This document shows positions 35,261 through 43,865 of a stretch of DNA of 50,001 nt, piece after piece. Within the stretch, counting starts at the first letter, position 1; the number at the start of each line of letters is the position of its first letter. A program made the translations under genes and the position numbers. Source of the stretch: an uncultured Chloroflexota bacterium (lineage in GTDB: Bacteria > Chloroflexota > UBA4733); assembly GCA_937967325.1 (NCBI GenBank), contig CALBSQ010000112.1, positions 1-50,001 on the forward strand, read 5' to 3'. The notes under the pieces are model-generated. The model searched no databases and was not told the DNA's origin. It worked only from the letters and a program-made list of their open reading frames with translations.

Positions 35261-36082
35261 TCAGGCCAACTCCGCCAGCCAGCGCTGCAAGGTCACGCAG
35301 TTCGCCCTGCTCGCGGCCACGGGCGGCAAGGCGCTGCCGCCCTTGTTATAGCGCGTGTGCGTCTCGATGGCGACATACCCCCGGTAGCCGTCGGCCTTCA
35401 GCGCGCCTAGTTGCGCCCGCAGGTCGATGTCGCCCTGGTCGAATAGCATGAACTGCTTCTGTACCGCCGAGTAGTTCTTCAAGTGGACATAAGCAACGAG
35501 CCCTCGCACGGGCTCGTACGCATCGGGGAAGGCGTGAAAGCCGGCGGCTGCGACGTTGCCGGGATCCAAATTGGCGCGCAGGATCGGATTGTCGACCCCT
35601 TCGATCACGCGGCGCAACGCCTGCGCATCGTCGCAGTAGGTGCCGCCCAGTGGCTCAACTGCCAGCGTCAGCCCCGATCCGTGTGCCGCGTCCGCGACCT
35701 TGCTAAGTTGCTCGATCACCCACGGTTCGCCAACACCGGCAGTTTTCCGGAAGCTGAAGATGATCATCGTGGTTGCACCCAGGAAGTGCGCCAGCTCGAT
35801 GCTGCGCGGGACCGTGTCATCCAGCGCCCGCCGCGCCTCGCTGTCCGTCGCCTCGCCGCGGATAAATAGCCCCGGCGAGATCGTCGGCCAGTCCACGCCG
35901 TACTGGTCGGCAAGGCGCCTGAGCTGGCGCCGCTGCTGGTCGGTAATGTTGGGGACGCGGCGGTCCTCCCAGAGGGTCTTCAGCTCGAAGTGCCGGATAC
36001 CCCAGCTCACTCCTAGCTCTACCGCCGTCTCGGGGTCCATGCTGACTTCGCACGTCGGCAAGACAATGCTGCCGCTCTCCAT
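35261..36082 (-). CDS. Xylose-isomerase-like TIM-barrel sugar isomerase/epimerase
   Basis: A 273-residue AP-endonuclease-2/xylose-isomerase-like TIM barrel. Metal-ligand positions are visible: Glu in LAVEPLGGTYCD, Asp in ANLDPGNVAAAG, His in AYVHLKNY, and Glu in VAIETHTRY. It starts MESGSIVLPTCEVSM at an ATG with AAGGAGG 10 nt upstream; the longer frame is rejected. It is followed by the lactonase-like gene and is probably cotranscribed. It may act as a decarboxylase or isomerase on an apionate-type sugar acid; the alternative is a general sugar-phosphate epimerase. Confidence 0.83.
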   Translation of the reverse strand: MESGSIVLPTCEVSMDPETAVELGVSWGIRHFELKTLWEDRRVPNITDQQRRQLRRLADQYGVDWPTISPGLFIRGEATDSEARRALDDTVPRSIELAHFLGATTMIIFSFRKTAGVGEPWVIEQLSKVADAAHGSGLTLAVEPLGGTYCDDAQALRRVIEGVDNPILRANLDPGNVAAAGFHAFPDAYEPVRGLVAYVHLKNYSAVQKQFMLFDQGDIDLRAQLGALKADGYRGYVAIETHTRYNKGGSALPPVAASRANCVTLQRWLAELA

Positions 36083-36366
36083 GCTGGTGGAGCCTCCTTG
36101 CCGCGATATCTCAGACGCCGGTGCGCCGTTGGCGCGGTATGCCATTCCCACGCCTGCTGGAGCAGCGTAGCGGCAGCGCCGAGCCGGCACAGCAGGAAGG
36201 TCCTCAGCTCCCGAGTCAGTGTATCAGTGAAATTGTGACAGGCAGCCGTTGATCTGATGAGCCGGCTACGGTCGGCGCCTTCCTCGGCCTGCTCGACACC
36301 GCCGGCTTTCTCCGCGACCCCCCTTAAATGACCACTTCCAAGCGCACAGAGAAAGGTAGGCTGCCA
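36083..36366. other. Intergenic region between divergent genes, no convincing element
   Basis: About 284 nt between the TIM-barrel gene (minus) and the SDR pseudogene (plus). A TGATACACT string (on the minus strand near 36220) may be a -10 element, without a good -35. Nothing else was recognised. Confidence 0.3.
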
Positions 36367-37285
36367 ATGACAGTCTCGGTGGGAAAGGTCACCGAGCAGG
36401 AGAGCACTATAGGGCCAGACACGGGCCGAGCACCCGTAGTCATCGTCACCGGGAGCAGCAGCGGTTTTGGCCGTCTGACCGCGCAGACGCTGGCGCGGCA
36501 GGGGTAAACCGTCTTCGCCACCATGCGTGGGGTCGAGGGCAAGAACGCCGCGGCGGCCGTCGCGCTGCGCGAGGTGGCCGCGCGAGAAGGCCTCGCTCTC
36601 CACATTCTGGAGCTTGACGTTACCGACGAGGCTTCGGTCGAGCGCGCGGTCGGGCGTGTCGTCGAAGCCTTGGGCCGGGTCGACGTGCTGGTCAACAACG
36701 CCTTCGTCGGGTGCATGGGGCCGACCGAGGGCTTCACGTCGGAGCAGGTGCGAGACCAGTTCGAGACGAACGTCGTCGGCGTGTTGCGCGCGAACCGCGC
36801 CGTGCTACCGCAAATGCGCCATCAGGGGTCGGGGCTGCTCGTTTACGTCAGCTCGGAGATGGGGCGGCTTGTCTTGCCCTTTTCGGCCGTGTCAGTGGCG
36901 ACCACATGGGCGTTGGAAGCACTCGCCGAGGCGTCGCGATACGAGCTGGCGGGCTTCGGGATCGACGTGGCGACCGTGGCAGCCGGGCAGCTATCCCACA
37001 GGGATCCAGGACAAGGTCGTGTCGCCCGCCGACACGGCGCGCCTTGCGCCGTACGGCCCCGCGCTTGACACCTTCAAAGCGGCGCTGGGGGCCGCGCTGG
37101 CATCGTCCCACTCGGGCGACCCGAGGAAGGTGGCCGACGCGATCGCTGTGCTCATCGCCACGCCGGTGGGCCGGCGCCCTCTGCGGACGGTAGTGACGAC
37201 ATCGGATACGGAGCGGCAGGGGACGCGGGCGATCAACGAGGCAGCGGAGGCGGCGCAGCAAGGCTTCCTGTCGGCGATGGGACTG
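36367..37285 (+). pseudogene. SDR-family pseudogene (premature stop and frameshift)
   Basis: The reading frame begins ATG at 36367 with the Rossmann motif VVIVTGSSSGFGRLTAQTL, then meets TAA at 36505-36507, where homologues have a Tyr or similar (QG*TVFATMRG). It continues in frame through LDVTDEASVERAVGR and VNNAFVGCMGP. A second break near 36970-36985 moves the frame by one base to GSYPTGIQDKVVSPADTA. The catalytic region also lost Tyr and Lys (SVATTWALEAL). No stop follows at the family's end, so the frame runs into the antisense of the RND gene. The end coordinate is approximate. Confidence 0.88.
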
Positions 37286-40200
37286 GGACCGCTCGTCACG
37301 CCGCGGGCGCCAGGGGCAGTGGGCGCCCCGTCGAGGCGTTCGGTGGACGCGCTGTCGATCTGCCGGCCACCGCCGGTCGCCGCCGGCTGGCGCTCGTCAG
37401 CCGTCGTTGGGCGCCACGCGGGGCCACGCTGTAACACGGCCAGCTCGACCGGCTCCAGCGGCCGCGGCCGGGCGATACGGCGGATCCCGCGGACAATCAA
37501 CTCCTGGACGTCGTCGAAGATGGTGTACATCGCCGGTACGAACACCAGGGTGAGCAGCGTCGAGGTGAGAAGGCCACCCATCATCACCAGCGCCGCCGCC
37601 CGAAGCAGCTCCGATCCGACCTCGAAGCCGACCGAGACGGGCGCCAGGCCAGTCAAGATCGCCATGGTCGTCATCACGATGGGGCGGAGCCGGGTCGGAC
37701 CGGCTTCGAGCAGCGCTTCAGTCCGACTGTAGCCGCGTTTGCGCAGGGTATCGGTGTAGTCGACCAGCAAGATGGCATTCTTGCCGACGATCCCGACGAG
37801 CATCGCCACCCCGAGAAGGGAGAACAGGGTGAACGAGCTACGGCTCAGCGCCAGCGCTCCGAATGCGCCGACTATCGCCAGCGGCAACGACATCAGCACC
37901 GCCAGCGGTAGCGTCACCGAGCCGAAGAGGAGCAGCATCAGCAGGTACATGAGCAGCAGGGCAAAGCCCAGCGCCTTGAAGATGTCGGTGAACCCGGTCT
38001 GACCCTGGGCGGCTTGCCCCTGGTAGGTGATGCGATAGCCGGGCGGCAGGGATACCTGCCCTAGACGCCGCTGGACGTCCTGCTGGACGACGCCGATCGT
38101 GCGCCCGCTCACCGACGCGAAGACGCTGACGCTCCGCTGGCGGCTCAGGTGGGTGATCTGGGTCGGGGCCGAGCCGCTGACGATCGTGCCGATCTGGCCG
38201 AGAAGGACGATCGTCCCCTTGGTCGAGAGGAGCGGTAGGGAGACCAGGTTGGCCGGTGAGGCGCGGAAGGCATCGCCGGTCATCAGACGGATGTCGACGT
38301 TGCTCTGGCCCGGCTGCTGGTACTCGCCAACCACCAGCCCGTCGACGGCGATGCGCAGAGCCGTGGCGGCGGACTGGCTGCTCACTCCCAGGTTCGCCGC
38401 GCGCGCCCGGTCGACCTGTACGACGTAGGCGGGCTGGACGTTCTGGTTGGTGCTGTTGACGCCGACGGTCCCGGGGACGGACTTCACCGCGGACGTGACC
38501 TGATCGACAAGCCGGTCGAGCGTCGTAGGATCCGGGCCCTGAACCGTGACCTGGATCGATTGGCTCACGCCGCCACCGCCGCGATTGATGGCGCTGGGCA
38601 AGCTCACGTCCAGTCGGGAGCCGGGCATGTGCGGGTCGAGCAGCCCGCCCAGCTCCGCGGCAATCCCGGCTGAGCTGCGATGGCGCCGATCGGTCGGCAC
38701 GAGTAAAATCGTCAGGTTGGCGATGTTCCCTCCGGCCGTACCGACGCCTCCGCCGGGGCCCGCGGTCCCGCCGGCGGCGCTCCCGATGCTCGCATAGACG
38801 CTTCGCACCTCCGGGACAGTCCTCAGCTTCTGTTCTATCTGCTGCACCGCCGCGTTGGTGGCCTGGAGGTCCGTCGCGGCGGGCATGGTCAGCGTGACGT
38901 CGACTTCGCTCTGATCGCCGCTCGGGAAGATGTCGATGCCGATGAGGCCACTCCGGAACAAGGCCAACCCGGCGACGAATGCGACGAGTCCGAGCGCGAT
39001 GACCGCCCAGCGCGCGCCGATGCGGAGGAATCCGAGGTCGACGATCCGCCCGATGAGGATCGCGCGGAGCATGCCCTGGTACGTCCGGCCGAGCGCCGCG
39101 AAGCCCCGATCCCAGAGCTGCCCGAAGGCCGGGAGTAGGCCAGCCCCGTCCGCGGGTGACTCGTCCCGATGGAGCAGGCGGCTGGCCAACAGGGGGGTGA
39201 GCGTGAAGGAGACGAGCAAGGACGTGAGCGTCGCCGCGGCGATGACCAGGGCGAAGGGTCGGATGATGTCGCCAACCACGCCCGAGATCAGCGCGATCGG
39301 CGCCCAGACGACGACGTCGACGAAGGTGATCGTGATCGCGGCGAGGCCGATCTCGCTCCGACCGGCGATGGCGGCGAGGATCGGCGGCTCGCCCAGGCCC
39401 AGATGCCGGAAGATGTTCTCCAGCACGACGATGCTGTCGTCGACGAGGATGCCAATCGAGAGGACCAGCGCAAGCATCGAGAAGAGGTTGAGGTTCATTC
39501 CGAGCAGGCTCATGAGCCCAAACGTCGTGAGCAGCGAGGTCGGAATCGCGACGAGGATGATCAGGGTGCTCCGCCAGGTGTGGAGGAACAGTAGGAGGAT
39601 CAGCCCGGTGAAGAGCGCCGCTTCGAGCAGCGTCGTCTGGATGGTGTGGAAGGATTGTTGGGTATACGTCGCGGCGTCGGTAACGACCCCCAGCGTCATC
39701 CCTGCCGGGAGGGTTGGCTGGAGCTGAGCCATCGCCTGGCGAACGCCCTGGCTCACAGCGATGGTGTTAGCGCTGGCCAGCTTCGTCACCGTCACGCTGA
39801 CGGCGGGCACGCCGTTGACGCGGTCGAGGACCTGGATTCTGGTGTGGCTGTCGGCGATGGTGGCGACGTCCTTGAGATAGACTGTACCAGCGGGCGAGCT
39901 CGCGAGAACGATGGTCCCGAGCTGGCTCGGCTGGGCTGCCAACGCGTTCAAGCGGACGCTCACGTCCAGGTTGCCCGACGTCAGCGTGCCGGCCGGTTCC
40001 TGTAGCTGGGCGCTCGAGATTGCCTGCTGGACGGTGTTCAGGCCGATACCGTAGGCCTCGAGCCGCAAGGGGTCGACCTTGACCTGAATCTCGCGATCTT
40101 CGCCGCCGCCGGTCGCGACCGATTGCACCCCGAGTACGGCCGCGAAGGCCGGCTCGATTTGATTCTGGGCGACGTTCTGCAGCTGCTCCAACGACTGGGG

Positions 40201-40635
40201 GCCGGAGACCGCGACGGTGATCACCGGGATGGCACTCGTCTGGGCCTCGGCGATCGAGGGCGCGTCGGCGTCGGTGGGGAGCTTGCTCCGCACCGCGCTG
40301 ACTACCCGCTCGACGTCGACCGGCGCCAGCTTAGGATCCGCCGTGGTCGCGAACTGGACGACGACCGACGAGACCCCTTCGCCGGAGGTCGAGGCGAGCG
40401 TGTCGATATTCGGAAGCGTGGCGACCGCGTCCTCGATCGGCTTGGTGACCTGGGTCTCGATCGTCGCCGGGTCGGCTCCCGCGTCCGTGGTGACGATCGT
40501 CACGACGGCTTCGGTCAGATTGGGGACAAGGCTGATACCCATGCTCAGGTAGGCCGAGAGTCCGAACAGCGCGATGGCGAGCGTCAAGGCGGCGACGACG
40601 AGGGGGTTGCGCAGGGAAAACTCGGTGATCTTCAT
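36991..40635 (-). CDS. RND-type multidrug efflux pump inner-membrane subunit
   Basis: A 1,214-residue RND transporter (AcrB/MexB-like, HAE1 family). Twelve transmembrane segments are expected; the proton-relay Asp pair is visible in LSIGILVDDSIVVLENIF, and the start MKITEFSLRNPLVVAALTLAIALFG is typical. The ATG at 40635 has a GGTGGA ribosome-binding site; the frame open to 40761 is rejected. The family's usual end is near 37450. The last roughly 150 residues read antisense to the SDR pseudogene and look like an unnatural extension after loss of the original stop. It is 97 nt downstream of a MarR gene that probably regulates it. No periplasmic adaptor or outer-membrane gene lies nearby. Confidence 0.93.
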   Translation of the reverse strand: MKITEFSLRNPLVVAALTLAIALFGLSAYLSMGISLVPNLTEAVVTIVTTDAGADPATIETQVTKPIEDAVATLPNIDTLASTSGEGVSSVVVQFATTADPKLAPVDVERVVSAVRSKLPTDADAPSIAEAQTSAIPVITVAVSGPQSLEQLQNVAQNQIEPAFAAVLGVQSVATGGGEDREIQVKVDPLRLEAYGIGLNTVQQAISSAQLQEPAGTLTSGNLDVSVRLNALAAQPSQLGTIVLASSPAGTVYLKDVATIADSHTRIQVLDRVNGVPAVSVTVTKLASANTIAVSQGVRQAMAQLQPTLPAGMTLGVVTDAATYTQQSFHTIQTTLLEAALFTGLILLLFLHTWRSTLIILVAIPTSLLTTFGLMSLLGMNLNLFSMLALVLSIGILVDDSIVVLENIFRHLGLGEPPILAAIAGRSEIGLAAITITFVDVVVWAPIALISGVVGDIIRPFALVIAAATLTSLLVSFTLTPLLASRLLHRDESPADGAGLLPAFGQLWDRGFAALGRTYQGMLRAILIGRIVDLGFLRIGARWAVIALGLVAFVAGLALFRSGLIGIDIFPSGDQSEVDVTLTMPAATDLQATNAAVQQIEQKLRTVPEVRSVYASIGSAAGGTAGPGGGVGTAGGNIANLTILLVPTDRRHRSSAGIAAELGGLLDPHMPGSRLDVSLPSAINRGGGGVSQSIQVTVQGPDPTTLDRLVDQVTSAVKSVPGTVGVNSTNQNVQPAYVVQVDRARAANLGVSSQSAATALRIAVDGLVVGEYQQPGQSNVDIRLMTGDAFRASPANLVSLPLLSTKGTIVLLGQIGTIVSGSAPTQITHLSRQRSVSVFASVSGRTIGVVQQDVQRRLGQVSLPPGYRITYQGQAAQGQTGFTDIFKALGFALLLMYLLMLLLFGSVTLPLAVLMSLPLAIVGAFGALALSRSSFTLFSLLGVAMLVGIVGKNAILLVDYTDTLRKRGYSRTEALLEAGPTRLRPIVMTTMAILTGLAPVSVGFEVGSELLRAAALVMMGGLLTSTLLTLVFVPAMYTIFDDVQELIVRGIRRIARPRPLEPVELAVLQRGPAWRPTTADERQPAATGGGRQIDSASTERLDGAPTAPGARGVTSGPSPIADRKPCCAASAASLIARVPCRSVSDVVTTVRRGRRPTGVAMSTAIASATFLGSPEWDDASAAPSAALKVSSAGPYGARRAVSAGDTTLSWIPVG

Positions 40636-40732
40636 CGAGTTTCCACCAAGCAAGCTCGAAGCGCGCGCCCAGCCGCGGCAACCGGCGGTCGAAACAGCGC
40701 CGAGGCGACCGCGGAGGGAGGAGCGGGCCGGG

Positions 40733-41323
40733 TCACGACCGATCTCCCCCGCGACCACCATCGCCCGCGGAGCGCTCCGCGGCGCCGTCCGCGGCAGCGG
40801 CGGAAAGGGCCCGCAGGCCGCGGATCAATGCGGCGAGGTCGTCCTCCGAGAGCAGAGACAGGCCGGTGAAGAGGCGGCGCAGCACGTCGTCGCGCACGCC
40901 CGCCATGATGCGCTCTCCCTCGGGCGCGAGGCGGACTAGCGCCCGACGCCTGTCGGCCGGGTCATCCGTTCGCTCGACGAGACCGGCCTGGACCAGGCGC
41001 TCCACCAGGAGACTCGCGGTGGGCTGGGCGATCTGGAGGCGTCCGCCGAGCTCGCTGATCGTTGTCGGGCCGCGACGGAGGGCAAAAATCCCCTTCAGTT
41101 GGCCCATCGTCAGGCCGAGCCGGAGCCACAGCGGATCCACAAAGGGGTTGTAGGTGCGGAGGACGAACACAATGAGCTTTGCCGCCTCTTCGGCCGGCCC
41201 TAGCCGGCCAACCGATCCGGTCCCCGAGTTCGGCGCTCGCCCGGATACGTTTGCGTCCACCGTCGACCAACCCATTCCTAACGCCGGCGCCTTGGCCACC
41301 GCTGCCGTGAACCACTCTAGCAT
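40733..41323 (-). CDS. MarR-family transcriptional regulator
   Basis: A MarR-type winged-helix regulator, up to 196 residues. The DNA-binding region is LTMGQLKGIFALRRGPTTISELGGRLQIAQPTASLLVERLVQAG, and the wing is ERTDDPADRRRALVRLAPEG. The annotated ATG lies next to a strong inverted repeat; if the TTGCAT-N17-TAGAGT pair there is the promoter, the true start is further in. The upstream operator and the downstream RND gene suggest it represses the pump and itself. Confidence 0.88.
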   Translation of the reverse strand: MLEWFTAAVAKAPALGMGWSTVDANVSGRAPNSGTGSVGRLGPAEEAAKLIVFVLRTYNPFVDPLWLRLGLTMGQLKGIFALRRGPTTISELGGRLQIAQPTASLLVERLVQAGLVERTDDPADRRRALVRLAPEGERIMAGVRDDVLRRLFTGLSLLSEDDLAALIRGLRALSAAAADGAAERSAGDGGRGGDRS

Positions 41324-41349
41324 AATAGATTGCTTTATGCAATACTATT
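41324..41349. promoter_or_regulatory. MarR operator candidate with overlapping promoter
   Basis: An inverted repeat AATAGATTGC-TTTAT-GCAATACTATT, perfect except for one extra A. On the minus strand TTGCAT (within the repeat) is followed, after 17 nt, by TAGAGT, a promoter for the MarR gene. MarR proteins bind such repeats and are released by ligand. Confidence 0.7.
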
Positions 41350-41425
41350 GCTATTAGCGATGGGAATGCAAGCGAGCGGCCTGAGCGACTCTAGTTGACT
41401 CGATCCGATAGCAGGAGGCGGAGCC

Positions 41426-42172
41426 ATGAACAGGCCAGGATCCGACGACAGCCCCGTGCGATCAACGGGACCGACCCGCACGGACGAGGGGGATGCTGAT
41501 GAGCAGTCGGGGGTGGTTGGCAACGAGCGGCTGACCGCCCTGGCGGGCGCGGCGCTCCTCGTGCTGATCGTGGTCGAGCTCGTGACCATGCCGAACCTGC
41601 GCAGCTTGATGTCCGCGCACGTCTTCGTCGGCCTGCTGCTGGCCGGCCCGCTCGCCGTCAAGCTTGGCAGCACCGGCTACCGTTTCTTCCGCTACTACAC
41701 CAAGAACCCCGCCTACCGGCGCAAAGGCCCGCCCCGCCTGGCCCTGAGGGTGCTGGCCCCACTGCTGGTCGCCGTGACCCTGGTGCTGGTCGGCAGCGGG
41801 ATCGGCCTTTTGCTGACCGGCCCGATCCAGCCTGGCCCAGTCCTCGCCCTGCACGCCATCAGTGCCGTGCTCTGGCTGCCGGTAATTGCCATCCATGTGT
41901 TCGCCTACGTCTGGCGGGAACCACGGCTGATCGCGGACGACTGGCGCCAACAGCCCATAGAGCAGGCGCCTGGCCGCGGGATCCGGCTCGGCGTGAACCT
42001 CGGTGCGTTGGTGGGCGTCTTGATCGTCGCCTTCCTCATGTACCCGCTTGCTTCACCGTGGATCGCCTGGATTACGACGACCGGGGACCCCCCGGGCCAA
42101 GCCTTCTTTATTGTCGGCAGTGTTGCCGCCGTCCTTGCGCTCCTTGCCACCAGACCTCTCAGGTGGAGGTAG
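41426..42172 (+). CDS. Six-TM membrane protein, putative b-type cytochrome-like
   Basis: A 248-residue protein with six hydrophobic segments (about 37-57, 66-88, 110-133, 143-166, 195-214, 224-243). Histidines sit where b-type cytochromes bind heme: LMSAHVFVG in the second, and ALHAISAV with AIHVFAY in the fourth. The N-terminal 35 residues are acidic and soluble. ATG with GGAGGCGGAGCC upstream. It starts 77 nt past the MarR operator and is divergent from that gene. Heme binding is inferred only from the histidines. Confidence 0.65.
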   Translation: MNRPGSDDSPVRSTGPTRTDEGDADEQSGVVGNERLTALAGAALLVLIVVELVTMPNLRSLMSAHVFVGLLLAGPLAVKLGSTGYRFFRYYTKNPAYRRKGPPRLALRVLAPLLVAVTLVLVGSGIGLLLTGPIQPGPVLALHAISAVLWLPVIAIHVFAYVWREPRLIADDWRQQPIEQAPGRGIRLGVNLGALVGVLIVAFLMYPLASPWIAWITTTGDPPGQAFFIVGSVAAVLALLATRPLRWR

Positions 42173-42229
42173 ATGGACTGTGACTCACGGGCCCGGCGGT
42201 TCGACGGGAGCGGGCGCGTCGAGGCTAAT

Positions 42230-42685
42230 TTAGGCGCGGACGCTCAGCACTTGCCGGTCGTACCATACTTTCTCGCCGCCGAACTTCCCGGCGGTTGGGT
42301 CCCAGGGGAAGTAGATCACCACCTGAAAGGCGACCGGCTTACCGGTTGGCTCGATGCCATCCCACGTCCCCCGGTGGGTGGCCGTGACGTTCGCGGCCTC
42401 GAAGACGCCCTGAGGCCCGAGCACGAGGTCGAACAGGTCGAAGTGGATATCAGGGAATGCCGTCAGCAGCTCGGTGTAGAAGGCGCGAGCGCCATCGTGG
42501 CCCTCCCAGTGCCGGCCCGCCGGCATGATCTCATAGACACAGTCCTCCGCCAGCGTCGCGATCAGCCCCGGTAGGTCACGCCGGTCCTCGGCCTTGGAGT
42601 GGTCGATCCAGAGGCGACGGACCTGCTGGTACCGCTCCGGGCTGATGGTCCAGCCCAGGCGCTGGCGGATCGTGGGTGCAGCCAT
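42230..42685 (-). CDS. SnoaL/NTF2-like protein
   Basis: A 151-residue alpha+beta barrel of the SnoaL/NTF2 type: DLPGLIATLAEDCVYEIMP, WEGHDGARAFYTELL, and the strand pair GTWDGIEPTGKPV followed by VIYFPWDP. The family includes polyketide cyclases, ketosteroid isomerases and small hydrolases. ATG at 42685 with GGGAGGA upstream. It stands alone, convergent with the six-TM gene. Substrate unknown. Confidence 0.85.
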   Translation of the reverse strand: MAAPTIRQRLGWTISPERYQQVRRLWIDHSKAEDRRDLPGLIATLAEDCVYEIMPAGRHWEGHDGARAFYTELLTAFPDIHFDLFDLVLGPQGVFEAANVTATHRGTWDGIEPTGKPVAFQVVIYFPWDPTAGKFGGEKVWYDRQVLSVRA

Positions 42686-42834
42686 GCTGTTCCTCCCGTG
42701 TACGCGCAACGTCGCTATGATAGATGCTGCTTCGACGTGGGAGAGTTCTTGCCCGCTTCAGAGCTACGACGTAGCCCGCAGGCGTCACCACTCGGAGCGA
42801 TAGCAGGGGGGGAATAGGCGAAGGAGAGCACAAC

Positions 42835-43728
42835 ATGGCCATGGAAACCGCAATTGTGGGTCAAGGACCGTTTACCTACGAGGTCGACAATCGCTGGGGA
42901 CGCGGAGAAGGCGGCGTAGCGGCTTTCGGACTCGTGTCGGGAATTGCTTGCGACTCCCAGGACCGTGTCTACGTCTTCAACCGTCTTCCCAATCCGGCCG
43001 TCCTGGTCTTCGACCGTGCCGGCCGGCTGCTGACGCGCTGGGGAGAGGGGCAGTTCCGCCACCCCCACGGCATCTGGATCAGCCCGAGCGACGAGCTGTA
43101 CCTGACTGATCGGGAGACGCATCTGGTCTCCAGGTGGACGTTCGAGGGAAAGCTGCTCCAGCAGTGGGGGACGCCCAACCGGCCCGGCGCGCCGGGGGAG
43201 CCGTTCAACGAGCCGACGCACGCAGTCGTCACGCCGGACGGTGATCTCTATGTCTCGGATGGCTACGGTCAGTCGCGCGTCCATCGTTTCGCTGCCGACG
43301 GACGGCTGCTGACCTCCTGGGGCGAGCCGGGCAGCGGACCGGGCCAGTTCAATTTGCCGCACGATGTCTGGGTGGACAGCCGCGACCGCGTGCTGGTGTG
43401 TGACCGCCCCAACGAGCGCATCCAGCACTTCGACCGCGACGGCCGTTACCTTGGCGAGTGGCGAGATCTGCGGGTACCCCAGCAGGTGTTCGAGCGTTAC
43501 GGGGTGCTCTACCTGGCTGAAGGCGGCCCGCGTGTCACGCTAATGACGTTGGACGGGGACACGCTGGCGCAGTGGGGGTCGCATGGCGATCGTCCCGAGC
43601 AGTTCACCGACTCGCCACACGGTATCTGGGTGGACTCGCGTGGCGACATCTATGTCAGCGAGGTGACCTCGCACGACAAGCTACAGAAGTTCATCCGAAC
43701 CGGCGGGAGTGCTAAGAGCCAAGCCTAG
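42835..43728 (+). CDS. NHL-repeat beta-propeller protein
   Basis: A 297-residue six-bladed beta-propeller made of NHL-like repeats: FRHPHGIWISPSDELYLTD, FNEPTHAVVTPDGDLYVSD, FNLPHDVWVDSRDRVLVCD, FTDSPHGIWVDSRGDIYVSE and others, with each repeat ending in a shared GRxLxxWG turn. Such proteins act as lactonases, peptidyl-amidating lyases or binding scaffolds. GGAGAG before the ATG. No signal peptide is seen, so it probably stays in the cytoplasm. Confidence 0.85.
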   Translation: MAMETAIVGQGPFTYEVDNRWGRGEGGVAAFGLVSGIACDSQDRVYVFNRLPNPAVLVFDRAGRLLTRWGEGQFRHPHGIWISPSDELYLTDRETHLVSRWTFEGKLLQQWGTPNRPGAPGEPFNEPTHAVVTPDGDLYVSDGYGQSRVHRFAADGRLLTSWGEPGSGPGQFNLPHDVWVDSRDRVLVCDRPNERIQHFDRDGRYLGEWRDLRVPQQVFERYGVLYLAEGGPRVTLMTLDGDTLAQWGSHGDRPEQFTDSPHGIWVDSRGDIYVSEVTSHDKLQKFIRTGGSAKSQA

Positions 43729-43775
43729 TGCGTTAACTGGTCCGCTGTCGGGCCAGGTTTGAGCCAGGACAAGGT

Positions 43776-43795
43776 GTCCCCCCGCAAGCGGGGAC
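43776..43795. terminator. Short GTCCCC/GGGGAC hairpin between convergent genes
   Basis: gtcccc (43776-43781) pairs with ggggac (43790-43795) across the loop ccgcaagc. It lies 48 nt after the NHL gene stop and 71 nt from the end of the convergent gene. No T-run follows, so termination is likely but weak. Confidence 0.4.
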
Positions 43796-43865
43796 CCCGT
43801 CCCAGACCTCGCCCTTGCCGGGCACTGGGAATCGCTGCTCAGCGCCTGCTGGTCGTACAGCACCT

